Of a DNA stretch of 64,000 bases, positions 33,814 through 40,744 are shown piece by piece (positions within the stretch are counted from its first letter, which is position 1; the number at the start of each line of letters is the position of its first letter). Source of the DNA: a virus. The position numbers and the translations under genes were made by a program. Under the pieces are notes generated by a model. It made no database searches, was not told where the DNA came from, and saw only the letters and a program-made list of their open reading frames with translations. Location: the IMG/VR virus record IMGVR_UViG_3300042868_010004, positions 124,001 through 188,000 of that record; one strand, 5' to 3'.

Positions 33814-34230
33814 ATGCGAACTGTAAATATAGACGGGCATAATTTAGAAGTTCATACCTTTGACGATAAGACCCAGCCGAATCAAGATGTTCTCCGCTTG
33901 GGTAATTTAGGCCGCTTTAACGAGGTCGCTACGAATACCGACATTAAACTTGCACGAATTTGCGAGGTAAGTTCGACCCGCATCAAGACTTGGGAAGTCA
34001 GCCCTTGGTTGGTTGCCGCTTTTGAAGATCACAAACACTGGAATCGAAAAGCGACCGTCTCCAGTTTTTTAAACTCTGTCCAGAAGAATGCAAAGGCGTG
34101 GGCTCTGGCGAAAGACTTGTTTGTCATCCGCCTCCTATCTGACAAACCGGCGGAGAAAATTGATGGAGTTCGCGGGAAGAGTTCGGCGGGGATTTATTAT
34201 GATGACTTAGGACTGTTTGAAGAGAAATAA
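33814..34230 (+). CDS. Unknown protein, 138 aa
   Basis: 138 aa from the ATG at 33814. ICEVSSTRIKTWEVSPWLVAAF (near 50-70) looks like a helix-turn-helix, so a DNA-binding role is possible. No family assigned. Confidence 0.5.
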   Translation: MRTVNIDGHNLEVHTFDDKTQPNQDVLRLGNLGRFNEVATNTDIKLARICEVSSTRIKTWEVSPWLVAAFEDHKHWNRKATVSSFLNSVQKNAKAWALAKDLFVIRLLSDKPAEKIDGVRGKSSAGIYYDDLGLFEEK

Positions 34231-34243
34231 AAAATAAAACACT

Positions 34244-34450
34244 ATGGATTCAAAAACATATACAGAACGACTTGATGAAGAACTGGCTGAGATTTTCGCC
34301 GAATGCGATGATGAATGCGAGAATGGGAATTACCATCACCTGATCGGTCTGGCGGAAAGCATTTTTGATGAGGTTTGGCCTTATGTTCCGCTCGGTGATC
34401 GCATTACGGTCGCCAAGGCAATTTCAGAGAAGATTCAGAATTCATTCTAA
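34244..34450 (+). CDS. Unknown acidic protein, 68 aa
   Basis: 68 aa, very acidic, helical. No recognised motif. Confidence 0.5.
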   Translation: MDSKTYTERLDEELAEIFAECDDECENGNYHHLIGLAESIFDEVWPYVPLGDRITVAKAISEKIQNSF

Positions 34451-34462
34451 AAACCCAATTTC

Positions 34463-34909
34463 ATGTCCCATCAATCCCTACCGAACAGTTTAAATATCGC
34501 CGAACCCGCCCTTCTATCATCCCATAATCGAATAATTCAATCCTTCACTCAGAATAATATCCCCTTCGAAGCCGAATACAATCAGGAATTCGACCCGGAT
34601 TTCAGCTCGACCGTCTTCTATACAATTCAGACCAATGACAAACGCTGCGGCTTCATCAGTTGTCCTAACGGGAGATTTGCCGGGGCGATCATCAAAGGAG
34701 AACGCATTCGATATTTGCAAAAAGAGGGGTTTGACATGGAGGAGTCGCTGGACTCTGAACCGGTCTTCGCAAAAGCCCCTTGTGTCATGGCGTTTGTTAG
34801 TATGTTGGCTGTTGACTTACTCGGGAAACTGGAGTTTGATTGCGACCTGATTGAGGAGTTTGATGAGACGACCAAAGATAGAAAAACGAAGAAAAAGAAA
34901 ACTAAATAA
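34463..34909 (+). CDS. Unknown protein, tandem paralogue A, 148 aa
   Basis: 148 aa. NIAEPALLSSHNRI..., SEPVFAKAPCVMAFVSMLAVD and LIEEFDE match the protein encoded directly downstream (34921), so this is a tandem duplication. A lysine-rich tail ends the protein. Function unknown. Confidence 0.6.
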   Translation: MSHQSLPNSLNIAEPALLSSHNRIIQSFTQNNIPFEAEYNQEFDPDFSSTVFYTIQTNDKRCGFISCPNGRFAGAIIKGERIRYLQKEGFDMEESLDSEPVFAKAPCVMAFVSMLAVDLLGKLEFDCDLIEEFDETTKDRKTKKKKTK

Positions 34910-34920
34910 AAATCCCTAAA

Positions 34921-35307
34921 ATGAATAATCCTCTCAACATTGTCGAACCGAGCCTTCTGGCTCTCCATCAAAAAGTCGAGCAAACCCTCAATCTGAATGG
35001 CATTCAATTCACCGCTACGTATTACAGGGAGGAAGATCCCAAATTTAACTCTTCCGTTCGTTATCACACGGAAATCCCCTTTAGAGTTGGCTTCATCGTT
35101 TCGAACAAGGGGGAATTCGGTGGGGCTGTTGTGAAAAGCTATAAAGGAAATAAAGATGGTAGTTCCGAGCCCGTCTTTGCATCCGCTTCCTGTGTTATGG
35201 CCTTCGTCGGGATGTTTGCCATTGACAAAATTAAGGAATTGAAATTCGGAGATGAATTGATTAAAGAGTTTGACGCACTAAATAAAAATGACAAAAGCAA
35301 AAAATAA
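34921..35307 (+). CDS. Unknown protein, tandem paralogue B, 128 aa
   Basis: 128 aa. NIVEPSLLALHQKV, SEPVFASASCVMAFVGMFAID and LIKEFD align with the preceding protein throughout; the stretch between the two blocks is shorter here. Overlaps the next gene by 20 bases in another frame. Confidence 0.6.
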   Translation: MNNPLNIVEPSLLALHQKVEQTLNLNGIQFTATYYREEDPKFNSSVRYHTEIPFRVGFIVSNKGEFGGAVVKSYKGNKDGSSEPVFASASCVMAFVGMFAIDKIKELKFGDELIKEFDALNKNDKSKK

Positions 35308-35533
35308 TACAAGCAAGACAAAGGCCGCTAAGACAATTAAGCCTGCCAAGAAAGTTCGGATTTGGTGGTTAAAACGGGAAGGTTGCGGTTACTGGACTGA
35401 TAATCCCCCTGACTGGATCGGGGAATTTCAGGCAATGGCGGATGGAGATGTCTTTACGATTGAGCGTAAGGAACTCAGCCAGAGGGAGTTCAACAAACTG
35501 GCGAAAAATTCTGGCGAGTTTGATGGTTGGTAA
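35288..35533 (+). CDS. Unknown basic protein, 81 aa
   Basis: 81 aa. The first 25 residues are Lys/Thr/Ala-rich (AKNNTSKTKAAKTIKPAKK), the rest a compact domain with RIWWLKREGCGYW. Not recognised. Confidence 0.5.
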   Translation: MTKAKNNTSKTKAAKTIKPAKKVRIWWLKREGCGYWTDNPPDWIGEFQAMADGDVFTIERKELSQREFNKLAKNSGEFDGW

Positions 35534-35548
35534 AACAATTTCTGAATT

Positions 35549-35785
35549 ATGATTGACAAAATTAAACACACAAAGGCAGAATACATTGAATCCGGCTCAT
35601 ATCAGGGCGGCGAGGAAGAGGCTTGGGATATCGGAGTTCGTTCAGGGGATGATTGCGTAGTTATGAAAGAAGCTGAATTTCAGAAGATCGAACTGATTTT
35701 CCGGCTGATTGAGAACGATGATTCGGGCGATTTTGAATTTATTAAGCATCAGATTGGAAAGATTCTAACGGGGGAAAACGCGTGA
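35549..35785 (+). CDS. Unknown protein, 78 aa
   Basis: 78 aa, acidic. No motif recognised. The stop is overlapped by the next gene if that gene uses its GTG start. Confidence 0.5.
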   Translation: MIDKIKHTKAEYIESGSYQGGEEEAWDIGVRSGDDCVVMKEAEFQKIELIFRLIENDDSGDFEFIKHQIGKILTGENA

Positions 35786-36093
35786 AAATGGCCAAAGCCA
35801 ACTTCTCAGAATGGCAAAATTTAATGGATTTTGCTAATGAATACGAGGAAATGACTCGTCCATTCAGCCTCAAGCCTCCGTCCGATGCCGAACTTGGCGC
35901 GCTGATCCGGAAATTCAACCCCCAGTTCTTCCGAACGGTTTTCGGTTATGCAACTCTGGTTGACAATTTCTGTGATTCCAAATCGGATACTCTAGCGGTT
36001 GAACCGAAATTAGCTAAACTAATGGAGGACAATCAATTTAAGATTGAGGGCGGGAATTATTTCAAGACAGAAGGGGATGCTGGCAATGAGTAA
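35782..36093 (+). CDS. Unknown protein, 103 aa
   Basis: 103 aa from GTG at 35782, which has a GGGGGA seven bases upstream; an ATG at 35788 is the alternative. Helical N-terminal half with PPSDAELGALIRKFNPQFFRT. Function unknown. Confidence 0.5.
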   Translation: MKMAKANFSEWQNLMDFANEYEEMTRPFSLKPPSDAELGALIRKFNPQFFRTVFGYATLVDNFCDSKSDTLAVEPKLAKLMEDNQFKIEGGNYFKTEGDAGNE

Positions 36094-36631
36094 AGAACAG
36101 TGTAATAAATATCTGCATCCCCAAGGAAAAGACGGACCACGGGCTTGTCAGGTCTGCAATCTCGGTCCTTGCAAATTCCAGTCGTTCGGCGATCCGCCTC
36201 CTCTGGTTATTATAGTTGATTTCTTTAAACCCTCCGGCAAATGGTATGCGGGCGGGGAAGTCAAACTTAGTCCGGATACGTGGCCGCATTCACCTGACCT
36301 AAAACAGCAAATTGTCGATAATCAAAAGGCTTTGCAAGACGGTTGGCAAGGGAATTATATCGTGGTGACGGATTATAACCCTGACAAGTCCGACAGGTTC
36401 TTCAAGTCGGTCTATCAGCCGGAGGAGTTTATGTTTGTCAGTAAGACCAAAAGTAAAGAAAAGAAGACGGCGGCGGAATGGCTGAACGAGCCAGAATTTT
36501 CTGACTTGATTCTTCTTGACAATTGGCCGGTAAACACCGAATATAGCAGGGAGGAGTTCGAAGAGAAACTTCTGGCAAGCCGGGTTCAAGTTTCTAGTCA
36601 GAAGTTAAAACAAATGATTCAGTCTAAATAA
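36086..36631 (+). CDS. Cysteine-rich N-terminus protein, 181 aa
   Basis: 181 aa. An N-terminal CNKYLHPQG...CQVCNLGPCKF pattern (residues 5-34) could bind zinc. The rest is soluble with a C-terminal helix. It overlaps the preceding gene by eight bases. No family recognised. Confidence 0.55.
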   Translation: MSKEQCNKYLHPQGKDGPRACQVCNLGPCKFQSFGDPPPLVIIVDFFKPSGKWYAGGEVKLSPDTWPHSPDLKQQIVDNQKALQDGWQGNYIVVTDYNPDKSDRFFKSVYQPEEFMFVSKTKSKEKKTAAEWLNEPEFSDLILLDNWPVNTEYSREEFEEKLLASRVQVSSQKLKQMIQSK

Positions 36632-36647
36632 TTTCATTCATTCATAT

Positions 36648-37244
36648 ATGCCTAAGGTAAAAATTCTCGTTAAGAAAGTTGAAGGACTAAAACTACCCGT
36701 TAAGGCAAATGATCTCGATGCCGCCTATGATGTTTTCTCTACATCTGGACCGAAAATTATCGGGACGGAAGTCGGAGGTGGTATTTATTCCGAGATTGAT
36801 TATATTGAATATGGGACGAATCTTTTTGTCGCTCCGCAAACAACCGAGGAGGAGTTTGATATGAGGGGTTATACTTATTTAGATATTAATGATTGGTGGT
36901 TACAAGGACTACCCCGTTCAAGTATCAGTAAATACAATTTAATTCTTGCGAACTCTTGTCCTACAATAGATTGTGGGTTTAGGGGAGAGATCCGGATTCG
37001 TATGAAATATATTGTGCAGCCATCAGATTTAGTTCTTCGACCTTATGCCTACGCTAATGAAACTCATTGGGAAGTTATGGGGGCGCGGGTCAATCTTGAT
37101 AAATGCTACAAGGTCGGGGATCGCGTCTGCCAACTTCGCCCGGTGAAAAACATTGATATTGATTGGATTGAGGTTGACGAATTAGAGGAAACGGACAGAA
37201 ATGAGGGCGGCTTCGGATCGTCTGGCGGGAATTCGGCAAAATAA
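36648..37244 (+). CDS. dut: dUTPase (dUTP pyrophosphatase), trimeric type
   Basis: 198 aa. The five dUTPase motifs are present in order: DAAYDVFS (24-31), PRSSISKYN (89-97), TIDCGFRGEI (106-115, catalytic Asp), YKVGDRVCQLRP and the C-terminal GGFGSSGGNS. Residues 35-75 form an insertion longer than in typical 150-aa enzymes. It converts dUTP to dUMP, the ThyX substrate, and keeps uracil out of phage DNA. Confidence 0.9.
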   Translation: MPKVKILVKKVEGLKLPVKANDLDAAYDVFSTSGPKIIGTEVGGGIYSEIDYIEYGTNLFVAPQTTEEEFDMRGYTYLDINDWWLQGLPRSSISKYNLILANSCPTIDCGFRGEIRIRMKYIVQPSDLVLRPYAYANETHWEVMGARVNLDKCYKVGDRVCQLRPVKNIDIDWIEVDELEETDRNEGGFGSSGGNSAK

Positions 37245-37249
37245 AAAAC

Positions 37250-37516
37250 ATGAGCAAGACTCCAAAGGATAAATTTTCACCCGGACAATACTGGTTTGCA
37301 ATCCAGAAGGAGGATGGGCAAGGCGTCCGCCATCAGATTGTTGAGCATAATAGGGAGGATGACCCGGAAAATCAGGGTGGGGTGCCGACTGAGCCCGAAA
37401 TTATAACTTGGTCCGACCCGACTGCAAATGGAGGGCATACATGGAGGGGGCCGAAGGAAGAGTTTGAGAAGCGGTTTAAATGGATTGGGTTTGATAAGAA
37501 AACAGGAGATAAATAA
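37250..37516 (+). CDS. Unknown protein, 88 aa
   Basis: 88 aa. KFSPGQYWFAIQKEDGQ and TWRGPKEEFEKRFKWIG suggest a small beta-rich domain. Ends directly before the HAD gene. Not recognised. Confidence 0.5.
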   Translation: MSKTPKDKFSPGQYWFAIQKEDGQGVRHQIVEHNREDDPENQGGVPTEPEIITWSDPTANGGHTWRGPKEEFEKRFKWIGFDKKTGDK

Positions 37517-37519
37517 TTG

Positions 37520-38104
37520 ATGAATAAAAAGTTGCACATTTTTCAAGACCTCGACGGGTGCCTAGCAGACTTCTGTAATGCCGCGATGAAAGCTCTCGGC
37601 GTGACAAAATATACAATCCCCCCGAATGAGCCAAATATGGAGAAGTGGCCGGGTGTAAATTGCACCACGAAAGAATTCTGGCTGGCAATTGATAAGACAG
37701 AGGAAGACTTCTGGGTCGGGATTGAGAAGTTCCCCCATTCGGACCCAATCATGAAAATGCTTCATACCTATGGGGACGTTTTTTTTCTCACGAGCCCATC
37801 GCGGAATCCGAAATGTCTGTCCGGGAAAGCCATGTGGATTAAAAAGCACTATCCCCGCATGGTCAGAAATGTAGTTTATACTCCTGCGAAATATCTTTGT
37901 GCCAATTCGCATTCTATACTTTTAGACGACACGAGCGCGAAAATAAAGAAGTTCGCCGAACATGGGGGTTGGACAATCATGTGGCCGCAACCTTATAATG
38001 AAGCATGGGCGGATTTTCAACCGTATAAGGGGAATTATCAGGAGTATATTCGGGTGAAGCTGGAAGAAATCAAAAGCAAGATTCAACAAGACTATCAGGC
38101 ATGA
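37520..38104 (+). CDS. HAD-family 5'(3')-deoxyribonucleotidase-like protein
   Basis: 194 aa from the ATG at 37520. FQDLDGCLADF (motif I, Asp10 and Asp12), FLTSPS (motif II Ser/Thr), and LLDDTSAKIKKF (motif IV) are HAD phosphatase signatures in the arrangement of NT5C-type deoxyribonucleotidases. It likely dephosphorylates nucleotides or a similar small substrate in the phage nucleotide pathway. Confidence 0.75.
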   Translation: MNKKLHIFQDLDGCLADFCNAAMKALGVTKYTIPPNEPNMEKWPGVNCTTKEFWLAIDKTEEDFWVGIEKFPHSDPIMKMLHTYGDVFFLTSPSRNPKCLSGKAMWIKKHYPRMVRNVVYTPAKYLCANSHSILLDDTSAKIKKFAEHGGWTIMWPQPYNEAWADFQPYKGNYQEYIRVKLEEIKSKIQQDYQA

Positions 38105-38250
38105 CTAATACTAATCCAACCACAATCAATGTTTTCTGTCTTTGGAAGAATAGCGAACCGCATATTCAGAGGACGTTATACCAGCTAGATAATCTTCTGG
38201 CTTTACCGAATTTTAAATTCAACCTGTTTTTAGTTTGGCATTGCGCCTAA
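38101..38250 (+). pseudogene. Truncated 5' end of a glycosyltransferase paralogue
   Basis: A 49-codon frame starting in an ATGA overlap with the HAD gene. VFCLWKNSEPHIQRTLYQLDNL...FKF matches the first 45 residues of the intact glycosyltransferase at 39202, then homology stops where the minus-strand GIY-YIG endonuclease begins. Identity to the intact copy is only moderate at DNA level, so this is an old paralogue cut by the insertion and not a recent duplication. The rest of it is missing. Confidence 0.7.
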
Positions 38251-39010
38251 GATCATCCCCTCCTAAATTTCTCCATCCCTTTACCTTTTTTATTTTGTCT
38301 TTTGAAAGCGCCCATATACTAGACGCTTCAACACCTATTTCTTCGGCAAATTTTTTCAGGCTGCTTCCTTCTCTTATTTCTCCTGACTCGAAAATAAATC
38401 GAAAAATAGCCCCCTTTTCTTTTGGCGGGTTATCCGGATTTGTCCAGCCCTTATATCGCGGTATCTTTCCGGTTGAAACTGCGTATAAACCGCTAGTGTC
38501 GAAATTTGGAAGATTTTCCCGACAAAATTTCCTTAAATTAGATCCTTCAATAATTTCCCCCGATGGGGATTTCAACCTAAAATTTTTAGCCAAATGATTT
38601 TGATTATAAAGCGTTTGTCTAATTTTTGTTTTTGTATCTTCCCTCACTTTTCGCCCCTTTGTTTTGTCTCCTATCCTTCTTCGCGTTTCTTCTGAAAAGA
38701 TTCGGTTCCCTTTTCCGCCTGTGTCTAAATTATACCCCCTAGGGGACAGGCTCTTATATAGTGTTATGAAGGTTTGCTCTAAATGATTTAGTTTTTCGGG
38801 CGAGTCTGTTTCCCATATAATTTCTTTTTTTAGTCTATTTTTGCCACCATTTTTAATAATAGATTTTATAATCATACCACTCCCTACATACCAATGATCT
38901 TTTTGCGGCAATCTTTTGGTCATTCTTTGCCCAATGTAAATTTTACCGTTTTTAGTATCAGTCGTTTTATAGATGTAAAAATACTTTGGCGCGACATACT
39001 TTCTACTCAT
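38219..39010 (-). CDS. GIY-YIG homing endonuclease on the minus strand
   Basis: 263 aa, read from 39010 down. FYIYKTTDTKNGKIYIGQ (about 11-28) is the GIY-YIG core, with an R and an E (LEQTFI) further on. FSEETRRRIGDKTKGRK is NUMOD3-like, and two repeats (SPSGEIIEGSNLRKFCREN and SGEIREGSSLKKFAEEIG) are NUMOD1-like DNA-binding modules. It interrupts a glycosyltransferase paralogue and is oriented against its neighbours. Its ATG overlaps the stop of the RHH gene upstream. Confidence 0.85.
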   Translation of the reverse strand: MSRKYVAPKYFYIYKTTDTKNGKIYIGQRMTKRLPQKDHWYVGSGMIIKSIIKNGGKNRLKKEIIWETDSPEKLNHLEQTFITLYKSLSPRGYNLDTGGKGNRIFSEETRRRIGDKTKGRKVREDTKTKIRQTLYNQNHLAKNFRLKSPSGEIIEGSNLRKFCRENLPNFDTSGLYAVSTGKIPRYKGWTNPDNPPKEKGAIFRFIFESGEIREGSSLKKFAEEIGVEASSIWALSKDKIKKVKGWRNLGGDDLRRNAKLKTG

Positions 39011-39147
39011 TTTACCCCCTCTACAATCAAAGCCCTTTTGATGACTTCTGCCATGCTGATTCCTTGCTCCTTAGCTTTCGCCTTTAAAGACTCCTTTTGG
39101 GAGTCTGTTAGAAAAACCTCGATTTTTTGCTTGCCTTTTAGTTTCAT
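39007..39147 (-). CDS. Small ribbon-helix-helix protein paired with GIY-YIG endonuclease
   Basis: 46 aa, read from 39147 down. QKIEVFLTDSQKESLKAKAKEQGISMAEVIKRALI is a clear RHH pattern: strand, helix, turn with Gly, helix. It lies directly before the endonuclease with an ATGA overlap. An 8-bp palindrome TACATGTA (39147-39154) touches its start codon. It is unrelated in detail to the RHH at 18044 but has the same place and orientation relative to an endonuclease. Confidence 0.7.
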   Translation of the reverse strand: MKLKGKQKIEVFLTDSQKESLKAKAKEQGISMAEVIKRALIVEGVK

Positions 39148-39201
39148 ACATGTAAGGATACACGGGGAATGCAGGAAAGAGAAAACAGAAAAGACAATTT
39201 T

Positions 39202-40095
39202 ATGACAAAAACAGTAATCAATACTTATTTACTCTGGAAAAATAGCGAGAATCATATTCAGCGGACTCTCTATCAGTTGGAAAATTTAATGAAATTGGAG
39301 GATTTTCAGTTCCAATTTTTCATGTACGGCAACGATCACGCGGACCTAACGAATGAAATTCTTGAACAGTGGAAGGCAAGCCATCCAGAAGTATTGATTG
39401 TCAATCAGTATGAGGAATTGGGTGCGCCTTCATTTGGTTCGGTTCAATCAACAATCAGAACCTCGCTTATTGCCCACTACCGGAATAAATGCAAGAGAAT
39501 GGGTCTGAATTATGATTCTCGCGCGTCTCTTGTGATCGACACTGACATTGAATGGACGAGCGATGACTTTTTATCCCTGTATAACAATCTAGTCATTCTC
39601 CCTTTGTGTGTCGGAGTTATCTCTAGCACTATTCAGTCGAATATTCCGGACTGGACGGAAAACATAGATCCGTTCAGTCAATATGATTTATTTCCATTCA
39701 GAGATAAACTTGGCAATCCGGGATGTTATTTCAGTCGGACCCCGTTCTATCTGGAAGAGGACCGCCAGAAGTTTTTGGCCGGGGAGCCTGTGGAGATAGC
39801 GAGCGGATTCGGCTCAATGGCGCTATACGATTCTAAGACATATAATGATTGTCAGTATTCTGGTTCGTTCAATAGTGAGCATATCGCGCTATCTTATCAA
39901 ATTCGTCAATTCGGAAAACTTTACGTTGACCCCAAGGCGGTCCCTTCGACCACGATAGATCTGTCATCTGTCAATCTGGATGCCTGCCGTCAAATCGGGG
40001 CCGACAATTTTAAGAGAATGAAGGAAGTCAATCGGCTTCACAATTGGGCTTTGGCGGAGAAGTATGAATTTGAATTTAGAGCGAAAAACGCTTGA
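39202..40095 (+). CDS. Putative GT-A-type glycosyltransferase
   Basis: 297 aa from the ATG at 39202. VIDTDIEW (near 113-120) is a DxD-like metal/sugar-nucleotide motif, and FGSMALYDSKTYNDC...SEHIALSYQIRQFGKLYVDP resembles the acceptor side of GT-A enzymes of the GT2/GT62 kind. With the GDP-mannose dehydratase it could glycosylate phage DNA, virion or host surface. A broken paralogue lies upstream at 38101. Confidence 0.6.
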   Translation: MTKTVINTYLLWKNSENHIQRTLYQLENLMKLEDFQFQFFMYGNDHADLTNEILEQWKASHPEVLIVNQYEELGAPSFGSVQSTIRTSLIAHYRNKCKRMGLNYDSRASLVIDTDIEWTSDDFLSLYNNLVILPLCVGVISSTIQSNIPDWTENIDPFSQYDLFPFRDKLGNPGCYFSRTPFYLEEDRQKFLAGEPVEIASGFGSMALYDSKTYNDCQYSGSFNSEHIALSYQIRQFGKLYVDPKAVPSTTIDLSSVNLDACRQIGADNFKRMKEVNRLHNWALAEKYEFEFRAKNA

Positions 40096-40166
40096 CTTGG
40101 GTTCGAAAACCTAGAAAATGAATTTCCGTTAGAGTATTAAACAACAAAAACAAAAAAATAAATATT

Positions 40167-40523
40167 ATGTCTAAAATTAATGAAATGCAAAAACACGAAG
40201 AGCAAGAGTTTGTTCGCGGGCATGTAGATCAATCTCTTCGCATGCTAGCCTACGAATCTTTGTTCCGAAGCAAGGGTCATGGAAAGCATAGTGACGCAGA
40301 GGTGGATTCTCTGACGGGTCATTATAAAGATCTCCTTTCAAACCGTGACAAGCCGTTTATTGAACTGTGTCTTTATTTTGAAAAGGAAGATATTGAAAAG
40401 ATGGGGAAAGAGTATCTGGGTGAACTTGATCTAGTGGAGGCCACAATCAGGGCTAGCTCGTCTCCCGAAAAAATGGCCGCTTTTATCACTCTTTTTGGTG
40501 GCGGAACCGTAAATTACTCTTGA
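40167..40523 (+). CDS. Unknown protein, 118 aa
   Basis: 118 aa, helical. KPFIELCLYFEKEDIEKM...KMAAFITLF weakly resembles the protein at 46050 (DLTLYFSREDLAPF...VFLSFLAEL), so the two may be distant paralogues. It is the last gene before a strong terminator. Confidence 0.55.
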   Translation: MSKINEMQKHEEQEFVRGHVDQSLRMLAYESLFRSKGHGKHSDAEVDSLTGHYKDLLSNRDKPFIELCLYFEKEDIEKMGKEYLGELDLVEATIRASSSPEKMAAFITLFGGGTVNYS

Positions 40524-40608
40524 CCTCCTAGTCAAATTCCGCCAACCTCTTCTCTGTTAGGTTAGTTCTTGCTCATATTAGTTTCGTTTGATTTATATTT
40601 GGTGCTAG

Positions 40609-40665
40609 GCCCCAAGGGGAAAGAGGGAGTTGTTAACCCACTTTCAATTACCCTTGGGGCTTTTT
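40609..40665 (+). terminator. Strong Rho-independent terminator
   Basis: GCCCCAAGGG (from 40609) pairs perfectly over 10 bases with CCCTTGGGGC (40651-40660), followed by TTTTT (40661-40665). The 30-odd-base loop is unusually long. It ends the unit that finishes with the gene at 40167. A further small hairpin TTGAC/GTCAA lies just after that gene's stop. Confidence 0.85.
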
Positions 40666-40688
40666 CCGCCCAAAAATAGAGACAAGAC

Positions 40689-40716
40689 TTGACAAAATCA
40701 GAAAACTTCTTATCAA
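40689..40716 (+). promoter_or_regulatory. Promoter of the helicase unit
   Basis: A perfect TTGACA (40689-40694), a 16-base spacer and TATCAA (40711-40716) lie after the terminator and 29 bases before the helicase ATG. Position between a terminator and a new unit supports it. Confidence 0.6.
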
Positions 40717-40744
40717 TTCAGTCCGAAAACAATCGTTCCGTCTA

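Noticed and set aside
40090-40120. A GGGTTCGAAAACCT stretch that looks like a tRNA T-arm.
   Set aside because: No acceptor, D or anticodon arm can be built around it; it is only a short weak hairpin.
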